DNA of 64,000 bases from QQVM01 sp035341855 (GTDB lineage Bacteria > Bacteroidota > Bacteroidia > AKYH767-A > 2013-40CM-41-45): positions 40,975-104,974 of the forward strand of contig DAOQWA010000006.1 of the NCBI GenBank assembly GCA_035341855.1, given 5' to 3'. The notes beneath the pieces are model-generated. The model searched no databases and was not told the DNA's origin. It saw only the letters and a program-made list of their open reading frames with translations. The position numbers and the translations under genes were made by a program. Positions 35,835-43,361 of the stretch are shown one piece after another. Within the stretch, counting starts at the first letter, position 1. Every line of letters begins with the position of its first letter.

Positions 35835-36271
35835 ACAAATACAAATCTTTTTGCAAGGATAAAATTAAAGGAAAGTCCGATCAGAATCGAAACCACAACT
35901 TTTGAGTAAAGGTAAGATATGCCAATTGACTCTGTCAGTAAGTACACACCTGAGATATTCAACAACCAGCTTCCTCCTGCCACCAATACATACCTTAGTG
36001 CTTGTTGTTTTACGGACTTATCCTGTACCTTGAAAACCCAGTTTCGGTTAAGCAGGAAAGCTGTTAGCGCTCCTACTGCAGCACCTATTGCAACTGAATG
36101 AACGTACCAAATTCCGATACCTTCTTTACAGATGATAGTTACAACAAAGTCGGTGACCGTTGCGAGCAAAGCAGATAACTGGGATCTTAAGTAAGTATAG
36201 AAAGCACTAATATTCAAGCCGCTTTTGGAACGAGGCTTCTCAACATTAAAAAAGTTACTTCCATCACTCAT
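35831..36271 (-). CDS. GtrA-family membrane protein
   Basis: 146 residues with four membrane helices, the GtrA layout: ALLATVTDFVVTIIC, the second helix ending with ALTAFLLNRNWVFK (the conserved NRxWxF), and two C-terminal helices with KVVVSILIGLSFNFILAKRFVF. GtrA proteins are linked to flipping of polyprenyl-phosphate sugars and to phosphate-linked envelope glycosylation. Here it overlaps pgpA and the DUF5686 gene by 4 nt each. A head-group or lipid-carrier translocation step is a reasonable inference. Confidence 0.82.
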   Translation of the reverse strand: MSDGSNFFNVEKPRSKSGLNISAFYTYLRSQLSALLATVTDFVVTIICKEGIGIWYVHSVAIGAAVGALTAFLLNRNWVFKVQDKSVKQQALRYVLVAGGSWLLNISGVYLLTESIGISYLYSKVVVSILIGLSFNFILAKRFVFV

Positions 36272-36729
36272 TTATAAACAATCCAAATAAAGAAATGAAT
36301 CAATAAGTTTCCTAATATACCGGCCAATACATCGTCCATCATAACTCCAATTCCACCTTTAAGTTTTTCAGCACTTCTGATAAAAAGAGGTTTCCAAATA
36401 TCAAGAATCCTAAAAACAACAAGTGCAATCAGGAGAATTTCAAGTGATGCAGGCAAGAACAAGCAAGTTATCCACATCCCCACCCATTCATCCATTACTA
36501 TTTGAGAAGGATCTTTTCCCCATTCACCTTCCAGTCGTATTGAACTCCACAAACCAAGCACGAGAGCACTGAGAACAAGGAGAAGCTGAAGTGCAGGAGA
36601 AAATACGAAGACATGGTGAAGAAAGTACCAGGTGATGAGAGCGATTATAGCAGCCCAGGTGCCGGGAGCAAGCGGAAGATATCCTATCCCTCCTGCCGAG
36701 GCAATGAGTTTCTCAACCCGCCGACTCAT
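36268..36729 (-). CDS. PgpA-family phosphatase, probable phosphatidylinositol-phosphate phosphatase
   Basis: 153 residues with four hydrophobic helices and PgpA family motifs: GIGYLPLAPGTWAA near the N-terminus, VMDEWVGMW in the middle and FRILDIWKP followed by GIGVMMDDVLAG. The family normally dephosphorylates phosphatidylglycerophosphate at the membrane. In an operon with inositol-1-phosphate synthase and a CDP-alcohol transferase, the more likely substrate is phosphatidylinositol phosphate, as proposed for the inositol-lipid cluster of gut Bacteroidota. It shares one base with the end of the inositol-phosphate synthase gene. Confidence 0.85.
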   Translation of the reverse strand: MSRRVEKLIASAGGIGYLPLAPGTWAAIIALITWYFLHHVFVFSPALQLLLVLSALVLGLWSSIRLEGEWGKDPSQIVMDEWVGMWITCLFLPASLEILLIALVVFRILDIWKPLFIRSAEKLKGGIGVMMDDVLAGILGNLLIHFFIWIVYK

Positions 36730-38054
36730 CAGGCTTCAATAAACTCCTGATAGTAATCTAAACCCAGATGAGTGATCAGATCCTCACCTCTTATGTGTCT
36801 CAATGTATTTTCAAGTTTCATCAACTGCTTGAATATATCATGCTGTGGTGGTAATCCTTCAGCTGTCTGAGGAGATTTGAAATAGAACGATAACCATTCC
36901 TGAATTCCACTCATATTAGATCGCTGAGCAAGATCAAGAAATAAGGCCAGATCTAATACTACCGGTGCAGCAAGGATTGAATCGCGACACAAGAAGTTAA
37001 TCTTGATCTGCATCTGATATCCCAACCAACCTGTGATATCAATATTATCCCAACTTTCTTTATTATCTCCATGAGGTGGGTAATAATTGATACGCACCTT
37101 ATGGTAAAGTTCCTTATAAAGCTCCGGATGTAAATTCGGCTCAAGAATATTCTCCAAAACAGATAATTTCGAAACTTCTTTAGTCTTGAAACTATCAGGA
37201 TCATCCAGAACTTCTCCGTCTCTGTTACCAAGAATGTTCGTTGAAAACCATCCCCGGATACCAAGTGCTCTGGATTTTAGTCCGGGCGCAAGAATGGTCT
37301 TCATCAAAGTCTGACCGGTTTTAAAATCCTTTCCGGCAATAGGTACATTCATCAACAATGCCAGCTCTACCATTGCCGGAACATCGCAGGAAAGATTAGG
37401 TGCACCATTTGCAAATGGCACTCCACATTTTAATGATGCATAGGTATAGATCATGGAAGGCGCAATTGCAGGATCATTGTTTCTAAGACCTTCTTCAAAC
37501 TGTGCCAATGTTTGGTGCACGGGACTTTGTTCTATGTAAATTTCTGTAGAAGCACACCATATCATTACTACTCTATCACATTTCTTGGCTGATTTGAAAT
37601 TCCGAATATCTTCCATTAAGGCTTCCGCCTGTTCCATTTTTGTTCTCAACTTTTTGACATGCTGTCCATTCAGTTTTCTGACATATCCGGGATCGAAAAC
37701 AGCTTTCATGGGAACTATCTGCTCCAATTCACTTTTCAAAGTATGCAAATGCTTATGTTGATCAAGCACACCTGCGGTAATAGCAGACTCATAAGCATTA
37801 TCTTCGAAAATGTCCCAGGCGCCAAATTCTATGTCGTTCATTGCTGCTAAAGGAACAAAATCTTTTACCAGAGGGTTCCTTTTTTCAGTTCTCTTACCAA
37901 GGCGTATTGTTCCAAGCTGAGAGTATGAACCTATTGGAAGATCGGTCCCATTTCTGATTGCCAACACACCGGCCATTAATGTGGTGGATACTGCGCCTAA
38001 CCCGACCGTAAGAATTCCCAGTTTACCCTGGGCTGGAGTGATTTCAGTTTTCAT
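36729..38054 (-). CDS. ino1: Myo-inositol-1-phosphate synthase
   Basis: 441 residues. The N-terminal Rossmann loop is TVGLGAVSTTLMAGV, with the family's leading segment on the usual scale. MIWCASTEIYIEQ, FANGAPNLSCDVP and GKDFKTGQTLMKTILAPGL (active-site lysines and NAD contacts) and NILGNRDGEVLDD are typical of the synthase. It turns glucose-6-phosphate into inositol-1-phosphate with catalytic NAD+. Inositol synthesis is uncommon in bacteria outside actinobacteria, but occurs in Bacteroidota that make inositol lipids. It is the first enzyme gene after the TetR regulator (43-nt gap). Confidence 0.94.
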   Translation of the reverse strand: MKTEITPAQGKLGILTVGLGAVSTTLMAGVLAIRNGTDLPIGSYSQLGTIRLGKRTEKRNPLVKDFVPLAAMNDIEFGAWDIFEDNAYESAITAGVLDQHKHLHTLKSELEQIVPMKAVFDPGYVRKLNGQHVKKLRTKMEQAEALMEDIRNFKSAKKCDRVVMIWCASTEIYIEQSPVHQTLAQFEEGLRNNDPAIAPSMIYTYASLKCGVPFANGAPNLSCDVPAMVELALLMNVPIAGKDFKTGQTLMKTILAPGLKSRALGIRGWFSTNILGNRDGEVLDDPDSFKTKEVSKLSVLENILEPNLHPELYKELYHKVRINYYPPHGDNKESWDNIDITGWLGYQMQIKINFLCRDSILAAPVVLDLALFLDLAQRSNMSGIQEWLSFYFKSPQTAEGLPPQHDIFKQLMKLENTLRHIRGEDLITHLGLDYYQEFIEA

Positions 38055-38097
38055 CGTGATTATTTATATTATCTTTTTATTTCAATATTATTAGAAA

Positions 38098-38718
38098 TCA
38101 AGGTTTCAATGATTCAATTATATGACGGCTTACTTCTTTCTTATGTTGTTTTACAAAAGTTGTATAGTCAATCTCATCCAGGTTAAATAAACCTTTTACG
38201 ACAGGCTTTGCAATGAAAGGGTATCCGGTCATAGCCATTAGATTGAGGAACAAATGATTCGGGCTTACTTTCTTGATTGCTCCTTTTTCAATTTCAGCTT
38301 CGACTTCCAAACGAAATTTTTCATAAAGTTTATTCATCTCCATGTTCTTCATTTGCATTAGACAAGAATCAGGATCTTTTGTCAGTTCTGCGAGAATAAA
38401 AATTGGAAGTTGAGGACAAGCGATCATCGTATCAATTTCTTTGGCAACAAGTCTTTCGATTTTATCAAAGAGTGATACAGGAGAATTCATGATCTCTTGC
38501 ATATTATTGAAGAAGTTCAACAATTCATCCTCGAAAATAGTTTGAAACAATTTCTCTTTTGAACGATAATAATAGTGTAGTAAAGCTTTATTTAAACATG
38601 CTTCATCTGCAATATCTTGCATGCGGGCACCGGACAAACCTTTCTCAAGAAAAATTTTACGGGCTGCGTCAAGAATTTTTGACTCAGTTGTTCTATCGCC
38701 TTCCAACTTTACATCCAT
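38098..38718 (-). CDS. TetR/AcrR-family regulator heading the inositol-lipid operon
   Basis: 206 residues. The N-terminal helix-turn-helix (about 12-58) shows the TetR pattern ILDAARKIFLEKGLSGARMQ...IADEACLNKALLHYYYRSKEKLF. The helical C-terminal domain (about 65-206) should bind an unknown ligand. A perfect 16-bp palindrome begins 4 nt upstream of its ATG, next to a TATATTTG -7 element, which points to autorepression. Since ino1 starts only 43 nt downstream on the same strand, the whole operon is probably under this regulator. Confidence 0.88.
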   Translation of the reverse strand: MDVKLEGDRTTESKILDAARKIFLEKGLSGARMQDIADEACLNKALLHYYYRSKEKLFQTIFEDELLNFFNNMQEIMNSPVSLFDKIERLVAKEIDTMIACPQLPIFILAELTKDPDSCLMQMKNMEMNKLYEKFRLEVEAEIEKGAIKKVSPNHLFLNLMAMTGYPFIAKPVVKGLFNLDEIDYTTFVKQHKKEVSRHIIESLKP

Positions 38719-38721
38719 GGT

Positions 38722-38737
38722 TTAACCATTTGGTTAA
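38722..38737 (-). promoter_or_regulatory. Palindromic operator of the TetR regulator
   Basis: TTAACCA-TT-TGGTTAA is a perfect inverted repeat. It lies between the -7 element (38743-38750) and the TetR start codon at 38718, covering the expected transcription start, an ideal place for repression. A lone half-site TGGTTAA occurs at 40149-40155 upstream of the PaaK-like gene. Confidence 0.65.
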
Positions 38738-38742
38738 GGGCG

Positions 38743-38750
38743 CAAATATA
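38743..38750 (-). promoter_or_regulatory. -7 element of the TetR/inositol-lipid promoter
   Basis: The minus strand reads TATATTTG, a full TAnnTTTG match. A TTTG is present upstream at 38766-38769, at a spacing of only 15 nt; CTTG at 38772-38775 gives 21 nt. Confidence 0.45.
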
Positions 38751-38839
38751 ATAAGAAAAAGGTACCAAATTCAAGAAAAATAGGACAATCGAACAATTAT
38801 CATATTCCTAACTAACTACGAGTGAAAGGTTTGCTTACT

Positions 38840-40126
38840 CTACCTTTGGTCAACAAATTTCGAGGGTTTTCTTTTTCCTTCTGCCATTTGGACGGACTGA
38901 ACTTCAGACAATTTCGCATACTTAATCGATGGCGAAATTCTCAGCGCTGACTGAAGTTTTTTTGTCAGATATTGAGCTGAATGATTTTGTCCATTTTCAA
39001 CTGCTACTAAAATGTGCAAGTCATCAGTCCCCAGATCAGACTTTCTAAGCACGACAACATAATCTTCGATATCCTCCTGCAGGTTTAATACATTAAAGAT
39101 ATTCTGAGGATAAAGGGTTGTGCCATTAAATTTGATCATATGTCTTTTGCGACCGACAACCGGACCAAGTCGACTGGTTTGCAAACCACATTTACAAGCT
39201 TCAATGTGATAAGTGCAAATATCACCTGTTTGATATCTCAGCAGTGGCATACCTTCTACTCCCAGGTTTGTTATTACCAATTCACCATGTTCTCCCGGAG
39301 CAACTCGTTGATTATTTTCATCGAGCAATTCATAAATAATCAGTTCAGGGAGGTGGTGCCCACCCATACCATGCGTACATTCTGTGAAAGCCGTTTGTTT
39401 TTCTGATGAGGCATAGGTAGAAATCAGTTCTACATTCCAGTCTCTGCGAATTCTCTGACCTAAAACATTTAAAGAAAAATTTTCTTCCCGGATACTCTCA
39501 CCTATACAAATGATTTTTTTTACCGATGAGGAATTAAGGTCAATATTTTTTTCTTTGGCAGTTTTTATTACTGAAACCAAAAATGAAGGGACTGCCACAA
39601 GAATTGTAGGTTGAAAACGATGTATAGCATCCAATTGCATCATTGCATTTCCGGGCCCGACGCGTACCAGCCCTGCACCCAATTTCCTGACACCTTCATA
39701 GTATGCTATACCTGCCATGAATTGCCGGTCTAAGGTCAGCATGAACTGGAAAATATCATTGGAATTTGCACCTGAAGTTATAAATGAATTGTATTCATTA
39801 AGAGCAAGACGCTCAAGATCACTATAAGTTAAGGCTATAGTTACAGGAGAGCCTAAAGTACCGGAGGTAGTACAATATTCTGCAACTTTTTGCCTGGGTA
39901 CACAAAGAAAATCATCATTGAATTTCTGCAAGTCATCTTTACTCGTCAATGGTAAACTTGCAATATCTTCCAGCCTCTTGATGTTGTTAATATCAATCTT
40001 TTCCTGCTTAAATAATTTTTTATAATAGGGTGAATTTTTTTCAAGATAATCTAAAGCTTTCTTTAAGCCCTTAAGCTGTATTTCATCGAATGCTTTAACA
40101 GATTTATGTCTTGTCTCTACTAACAT
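38840..40126 (-). CDS. PaaK-like AMP-forming ligase, probable 4-coumarate (aryl starter) activation
   Basis: 428 residues of the phenylacetate-CoA ligase branch of ANL enzymes. NSPYYKKLF near the N-terminus, the P-loop TTSGTLGSPV (86-95), STYASSEKQT, GMPLLRYQTGD and GRKRHMIKFNGTTLYP are family blocks. It should form an aryl-adenylate and then an aryl-thioester. With a tyrosine ammonia-lyase in the same cluster, 4-coumarate is the expected substrate, to be loaded onto CoA or an ACP as aryl polyene starter. It is the last gene of the cluster; 51 nt separate it from the C45 gene. Confidence 0.82.
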   Translation of the reverse strand: MLVETRHKSVKAFDEIQLKGLKKALDYLEKNSPYYKKLFKQEKIDINNIKRLEDIASLPLTSKDDLQKFNDDFLCVPRQKVAEYCTTSGTLGSPVTIALTYSDLERLALNEYNSFITSGANSNDIFQFMLTLDRQFMAGIAYYEGVRKLGAGLVRVGPGNAMMQLDAIHRFQPTILVAVPSFLVSVIKTAKEKNIDLNSSSVKKIICIGESIREENFSLNVLGQRIRRDWNVELISTYASSEKQTAFTECTHGMGGHHLPELIIYELLDENNQRVAPGEHGELVITNLGVEGMPLLRYQTGDICTYHIEACKCGLQTSRLGPVVGRKRHMIKFNGTTLYPQNIFNVLNLQEDIEDYVVVLRKSDLGTDDLHILVAVENGQNHSAQYLTKKLQSALRISPSIKYAKLSEVQSVQMAEGKRKPSKFVDQR

Positions 40127-40177
40127 TTTATAGTTTTGCTTTCTTACATGGTTAAACTTTTCCAGATTGTGCCGAAA

Positions 40178-41854
40178 TCAGTTTTCCAATTTCTTTTTCT
40201 CACACTTTAAAACCTGCTTTCTAAGATACATTTCTTCTGTTTTACTGGCAATTTCTTTACCCAAACCAGTCATGTAATAGCCAATGGCCATGTCATAGTT
40301 TTTACTTTTAAATGCCTGATCTCCTGCAAGAACGTAAGTATCATAGTATTGTGGATTGGATGAAATAAGTCTATCCAGATCAACTTCAAGTCCATCTTGT
40401 ATTTTTGCCTTCATTTCACGAAAGCTGAGAAATTTCTTATAGTCATCACTCAGCAAGAAAGGATCGGCCGGAATAGTTAAACTATCTTCACAGATCTCAT
40501 GGTTTTCTTTCATCCCATCCATTTGAAATATTTTATTAAGATCATAAGCAACATATTTACCCAGTGTCCATGGGGCTGTTGATACCCATACAATTCTATT
40601 GGCAGGTTCAAATATTATTGAATGATGGCTTATCAATTGATTAACTGCCTTCTCATTACCATAACCGATAAATTTATCGTCCCGGCCAAACTGATCCCTT
40701 AGTATTGTGGCGGTGATCAAGGGTGTGTTCAATGTATAACGGCTCAGCAGTTCCCGGATGCGCTCTTCCCTGCTAACCGAAGCACTTTGACTCATCTGAA
40801 CGAGGTTATCTTTCTGATGAAAAAGTTCCCTGCCTTGATAATGATTAGTACAAACAATTGATGAAGCATTCTCATCATATACATCAACTAGTTCAGGTGT
40901 TTTTTCAATAACGACAGCTCTGTTATCAACTGCTGAACCGATCATAAAAGATTCAGACACGAAAGTTCTCCTCTTTTCTGCAATTGAAACAGCTTCTTCT
41001 ATTGTACCGGCATATTGGAGAATTTCACGAGCTAAAATGGATACCGGTGTAGCAGAACCGGAAGGGATCTCAGACTTTGCGGCATTGAGCGTGATGGTCA
41101 GTCCTTTCATATTCATCCCTGATACAACTCCAATTAATCCACCCCAGGTGAGCATCATGAATTTGTTCCCTACTTTTGGATTACAGAAATAAACGATCTT
41201 ATTTTCTGCAAATTTATCGCCAACATAAAAATCAAAATTCCTTCCAAGGAGCAATAAACTATCTTTTGATCTATCGTTCCAGGTTGCAAACGATGAACAT
41301 CCGACCAAGGCGAGATTTTGCAAGGCATGGCCTATGTCATGTGCAGCGTGATAGTTCATCATTCGCTGATAAGCCGAACCTATATAATCAAATTCTTCAG
41401 AGGCTACTCGAGAGACCCCGAAGATTTCCTTCTTATACTCTTCAGTGATGTTTTCGTCAAGATCACGATTAAACCAGGCAACAAAATATTTTAGAAAATG
41501 TCTGTAAAAAGTTGAGGGTACCATTTTAATGATCTGATCCGTGAAGGCTTTTTCCTGCTGATAGATAAGCTCTTTGGAAAGCTCTCCGTTAATTAGGCCT
41601 CTTTCATATGCATCTCCCTCTACATACATCTCCCACAATCCACTTTCACTTTTTCTTATCCAGTTCGGTCCGAAAGTAAAGCAGTTTTCATCAATTTTCA
41701 TTCTTTGAACACTCACAATTTCGGATTCATTTATCTTAGGTGGATAATCAACTGCAACCAGAGCAAGATAAATGACTAAACAAATAAGAAGCAGCAAGAA
41801 GCCACCCAGAATAAAAAATACAATACGCTTTCGATTAATCGCCTTGCGCTTCAT
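40178..41854 (-). CDS. Membrane-anchored C45/phospholipase B-like Ntn-hydrolase with TPR-like tail
   Basis: 558 residues. One membrane helix (about 11-34) anchors an exported domain resembling acyl-CoA:6-aminopenicillanate acyltransferase (C45). VGCSSFATW gives the probable nucleophile Cys186, and GRNFDFY is the partner motif; SGMNMKGLTITLNAA and CTNHYQ follow. Ntn-hydrolases need the Cys freed at a new N-terminus, so cleavage before Cys186 is expected, splitting off the anchor part. A TPR-like C-terminal segment (about 495-550) is unusual. In a flexirubin-type cluster it could join or transfer the acyl polyene. It overlaps the upstream oxidoreductase gene by 20 nt. Confidence 0.75.
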   Translation of the reverse strand: MKRKAINRKRIVFFILGGFLLLLICLVIYLALVAVDYPPKINESEIVSVQRMKIDENCFTFGPNWIRKSESGLWEMYVEGDAYERGLINGELSKELIYQQEKAFTDQIIKMVPSTFYRHFLKYFVAWFNRDLDENITEEYKKEIFGVSRVASEEFDYIGSAYQRMMNYHAAHDIGHALQNLALVGCSSFATWNDRSKDSLLLLGRNFDFYVGDKFAENKIVYFCNPKVGNKFMMLTWGGLIGVVSGMNMKGLTITLNAAKSEIPSGSATPVSILAREILQYAGTIEEAVSIAEKRRTFVSESFMIGSAVDNRAVVIEKTPELVDVYDENASSIVCTNHYQGRELFHQKDNLVQMSQSASVSREERIRELLSRYTLNTPLITATILRDQFGRDDKFIGYGNEKAVNQLISHHSIIFEPANRIVWVSTAPWTLGKYVAYDLNKIFQMDGMKENHEICEDSLTIPADPFLLSDDYKKFLSFREMKAKIQDGLEVDLDRLISSNPQYYDTYVLAGDQAFKSKNYDMAIGYYMTGLGKEIASKTEEMYLRKQVLKCEKKKLEN

Positions 41855-43361
41855 TGATCGAATTTATCAGTGAATCCATTCCAAGCAATTCTGAGCATGT
41901 TACCAGGGAACTAATGGCTACACCCAAAACACCATGTAAATTTACATTTTGTCCGGTGAATAATAAATTAGGAATTCTGGTGCGCGGAGAAATAAAGGTC
42001 TTTAAGGGATCCTTATAGTTTTTAGATATTCCATAAATTGAGCCATCATGAGTACCCATATAATCACGGAATGTGAGAGGAGTTGCGCAATAGTAGCCTA
42101 GCACGGCATCCTTTAATCCTTTAAAACGCTTATCAGCTAAATCTATAAGCTTTTCCGCCTTTTCTTTTTTGAATTTCTCATATTCTTCACTTCTAATAGC
42201 GGGTGACAATACTGTATTGAATGTATCTTTCCACTTTTCAACTTCTTCATATTTCATGTAAGCCATAAGTGTAACAGCTTCAGCCCATACATCTGATTTA
42301 GATGAGGCAGAATAAAACAAGCAATATGATAATGGCCATGTTTCATCTGTATGATCCATTGTATTCCACACATCATCTTGCAGAAAGCAGTAATAATTCG
42401 TCTTTTCGTATTTCACCATACCCGGTTTGAGCGTGATATTCACCATAAAAGCTGAAAGCGAATTTTCCAGATTCTGAATTCTGTGTCGAAAGGCATTTCT
42501 TATCTTATCTGATTCCAGTATTTCGAGAGTCCGGGCAGGATGAACATTTGAAATAAAATAATCACCCATGAACTTTTTTCCTGTGCTATCTTCAACATAT
42601 GTGATGTTTCCACCTTCCTCATGAAACTTGGTGATTTCAGTACGGTTCTTCACTACTCCTCCGGAGTTAGTAATTATTTTGCAAAGCAAACGAGCGATCT
42701 GCGATCCGCCATCAATAAAACGCCAGGAACTTTCTATGTAGCTGTTTAGTACCAGCGCATGTACATACACAGGTGTTCTATCCCCGATCCCGGCATATAA
42801 GCCATTATTACCGGCAAGAACATTTCTTAACCGCTCATTCTTAGTAATTGATTCAATAAATGCTTTTGTGTCAATTCCGAGAACGGAAGACTTATTGAAG
42901 CCATCTCCTACTTCAAGCTGATACATAGGAAATTTTCTGCATATCTCCTGAATCTGCTCGCAGTAATAATGGATCGAATCTTTTTCTTCAGGAAAATCTT
43001 TAATCAAAGACTCAGCGAAACGATCATAGCCTTGTGCATACTTGTACTCCTTTTGGTCAGTAAGAAAAACTATTCTGTCAAAAGCATCTTCATCGAGCTT
43101 TTGCATTTTTAACTTGTCTATTATTCCAAGATACTTAAAAATTTTGTATAGGTTTTGTCCTTTCTCCAAACCACCAACATAGTGAACTCCTGAATCAAAA
43201 ATACATTTATCCCTGGCGTAAGTTTGAAGATTTCCTCCAATTTGTTTATTTCTCTCGAGTACAGTCACATGAAAGCCATTCATACTGAGAATAGCTCCAC
43301 AAACCAATCCCCCGATTCCGCTGCCAACAATAACTACTTCCTTCTTACCCGAATCCATCAC
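41835..43361 (-). CDS. CrtI-like FAD/NAD(P)-dependent oxidoreductase
   Basis: 508 residues of the phytoene desaturase/RetSat-like family. The dinucleotide fold VVIVGSGIGGLVCGAILS (residues 8-25) is followed by VLERNKQIGGNLQTY; the C-terminal FAD contact is LLFTGQNVNLHGVLGVAISS. Such enzymes desaturate, saturate or isomerise conjugated polyenes. In this cluster it probably works on the polyene chain or on a hydrophobic precursor. It overlaps the MMPL fusion by 4 nt (ATGA) and the C45 gene by 20 nt, so the three are tightly coupled. Confidence 0.82.
   Translation of the reverse strand: MMDSGKKEVVIVGSGIGGLVCGAILSMNGFHVTVLERNKQIGGNLQTYARDKCIFDSGVHYVGGLEKGQNLYKIFKYLGIIDKLKMQKLDEDAFDRIVFLTDQKEYKYAQGYDRFAESLIKDFPEEKDSIHYYCEQIQEICRKFPMYQLEVGDGFNKSSVLGIDTKAFIESITKNERLRNVLAGNNGLYAGIGDRTPVYVHALVLNSYIESSWRFIDGGSQIARLLCKIITNSGGVVKNRTEITKFHEEGGNITYVEDSTGKKFMGDYFISNVHPARTLEILESDKIRNAFRHRIQNLENSLSAFMVNITLKPGMVKYEKTNYYCFLQDDVWNTMDHTDETWPLSYCLFYSASSKSDVWAEAVTLMAYMKYEEVEKWKDTFNTVLSPAIRSEEYEKFKKEKAEKLIDLADKRFKGLKDAVLGYYCATPLTFRDYMGTHDGSIYGISKNYKDPLKTFISPRTRIPNLLFTGQNVNLHGVLGVAISSLVTCSELLGMDSLINSINEAQGD

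Noticed and set aside
36468..36476. TTATCCACA, a perfect DnaA box
   Set aside because: A single copy inside the PgpA-like coding sequence, with no cluster of boxes or AT-rich element; chance occurrence is likely and no origin is supported.
38098..38718. TetR as regulator of the pigment cluster
   Set aside because: The gene lies beyond the 3' end of the cluster and heads the inositol-lipid operon. Only a half-site of its palindrome occurs near a pigment gene.
38826..38848. AAAGGT/ACCTTT inverted repeat at the end of the pigment cluster
   Set aside because: A 6-bp AT-rich stem with an 11-nt loop and no T-run; it overlaps the stop codon and is too weak to call a terminator.
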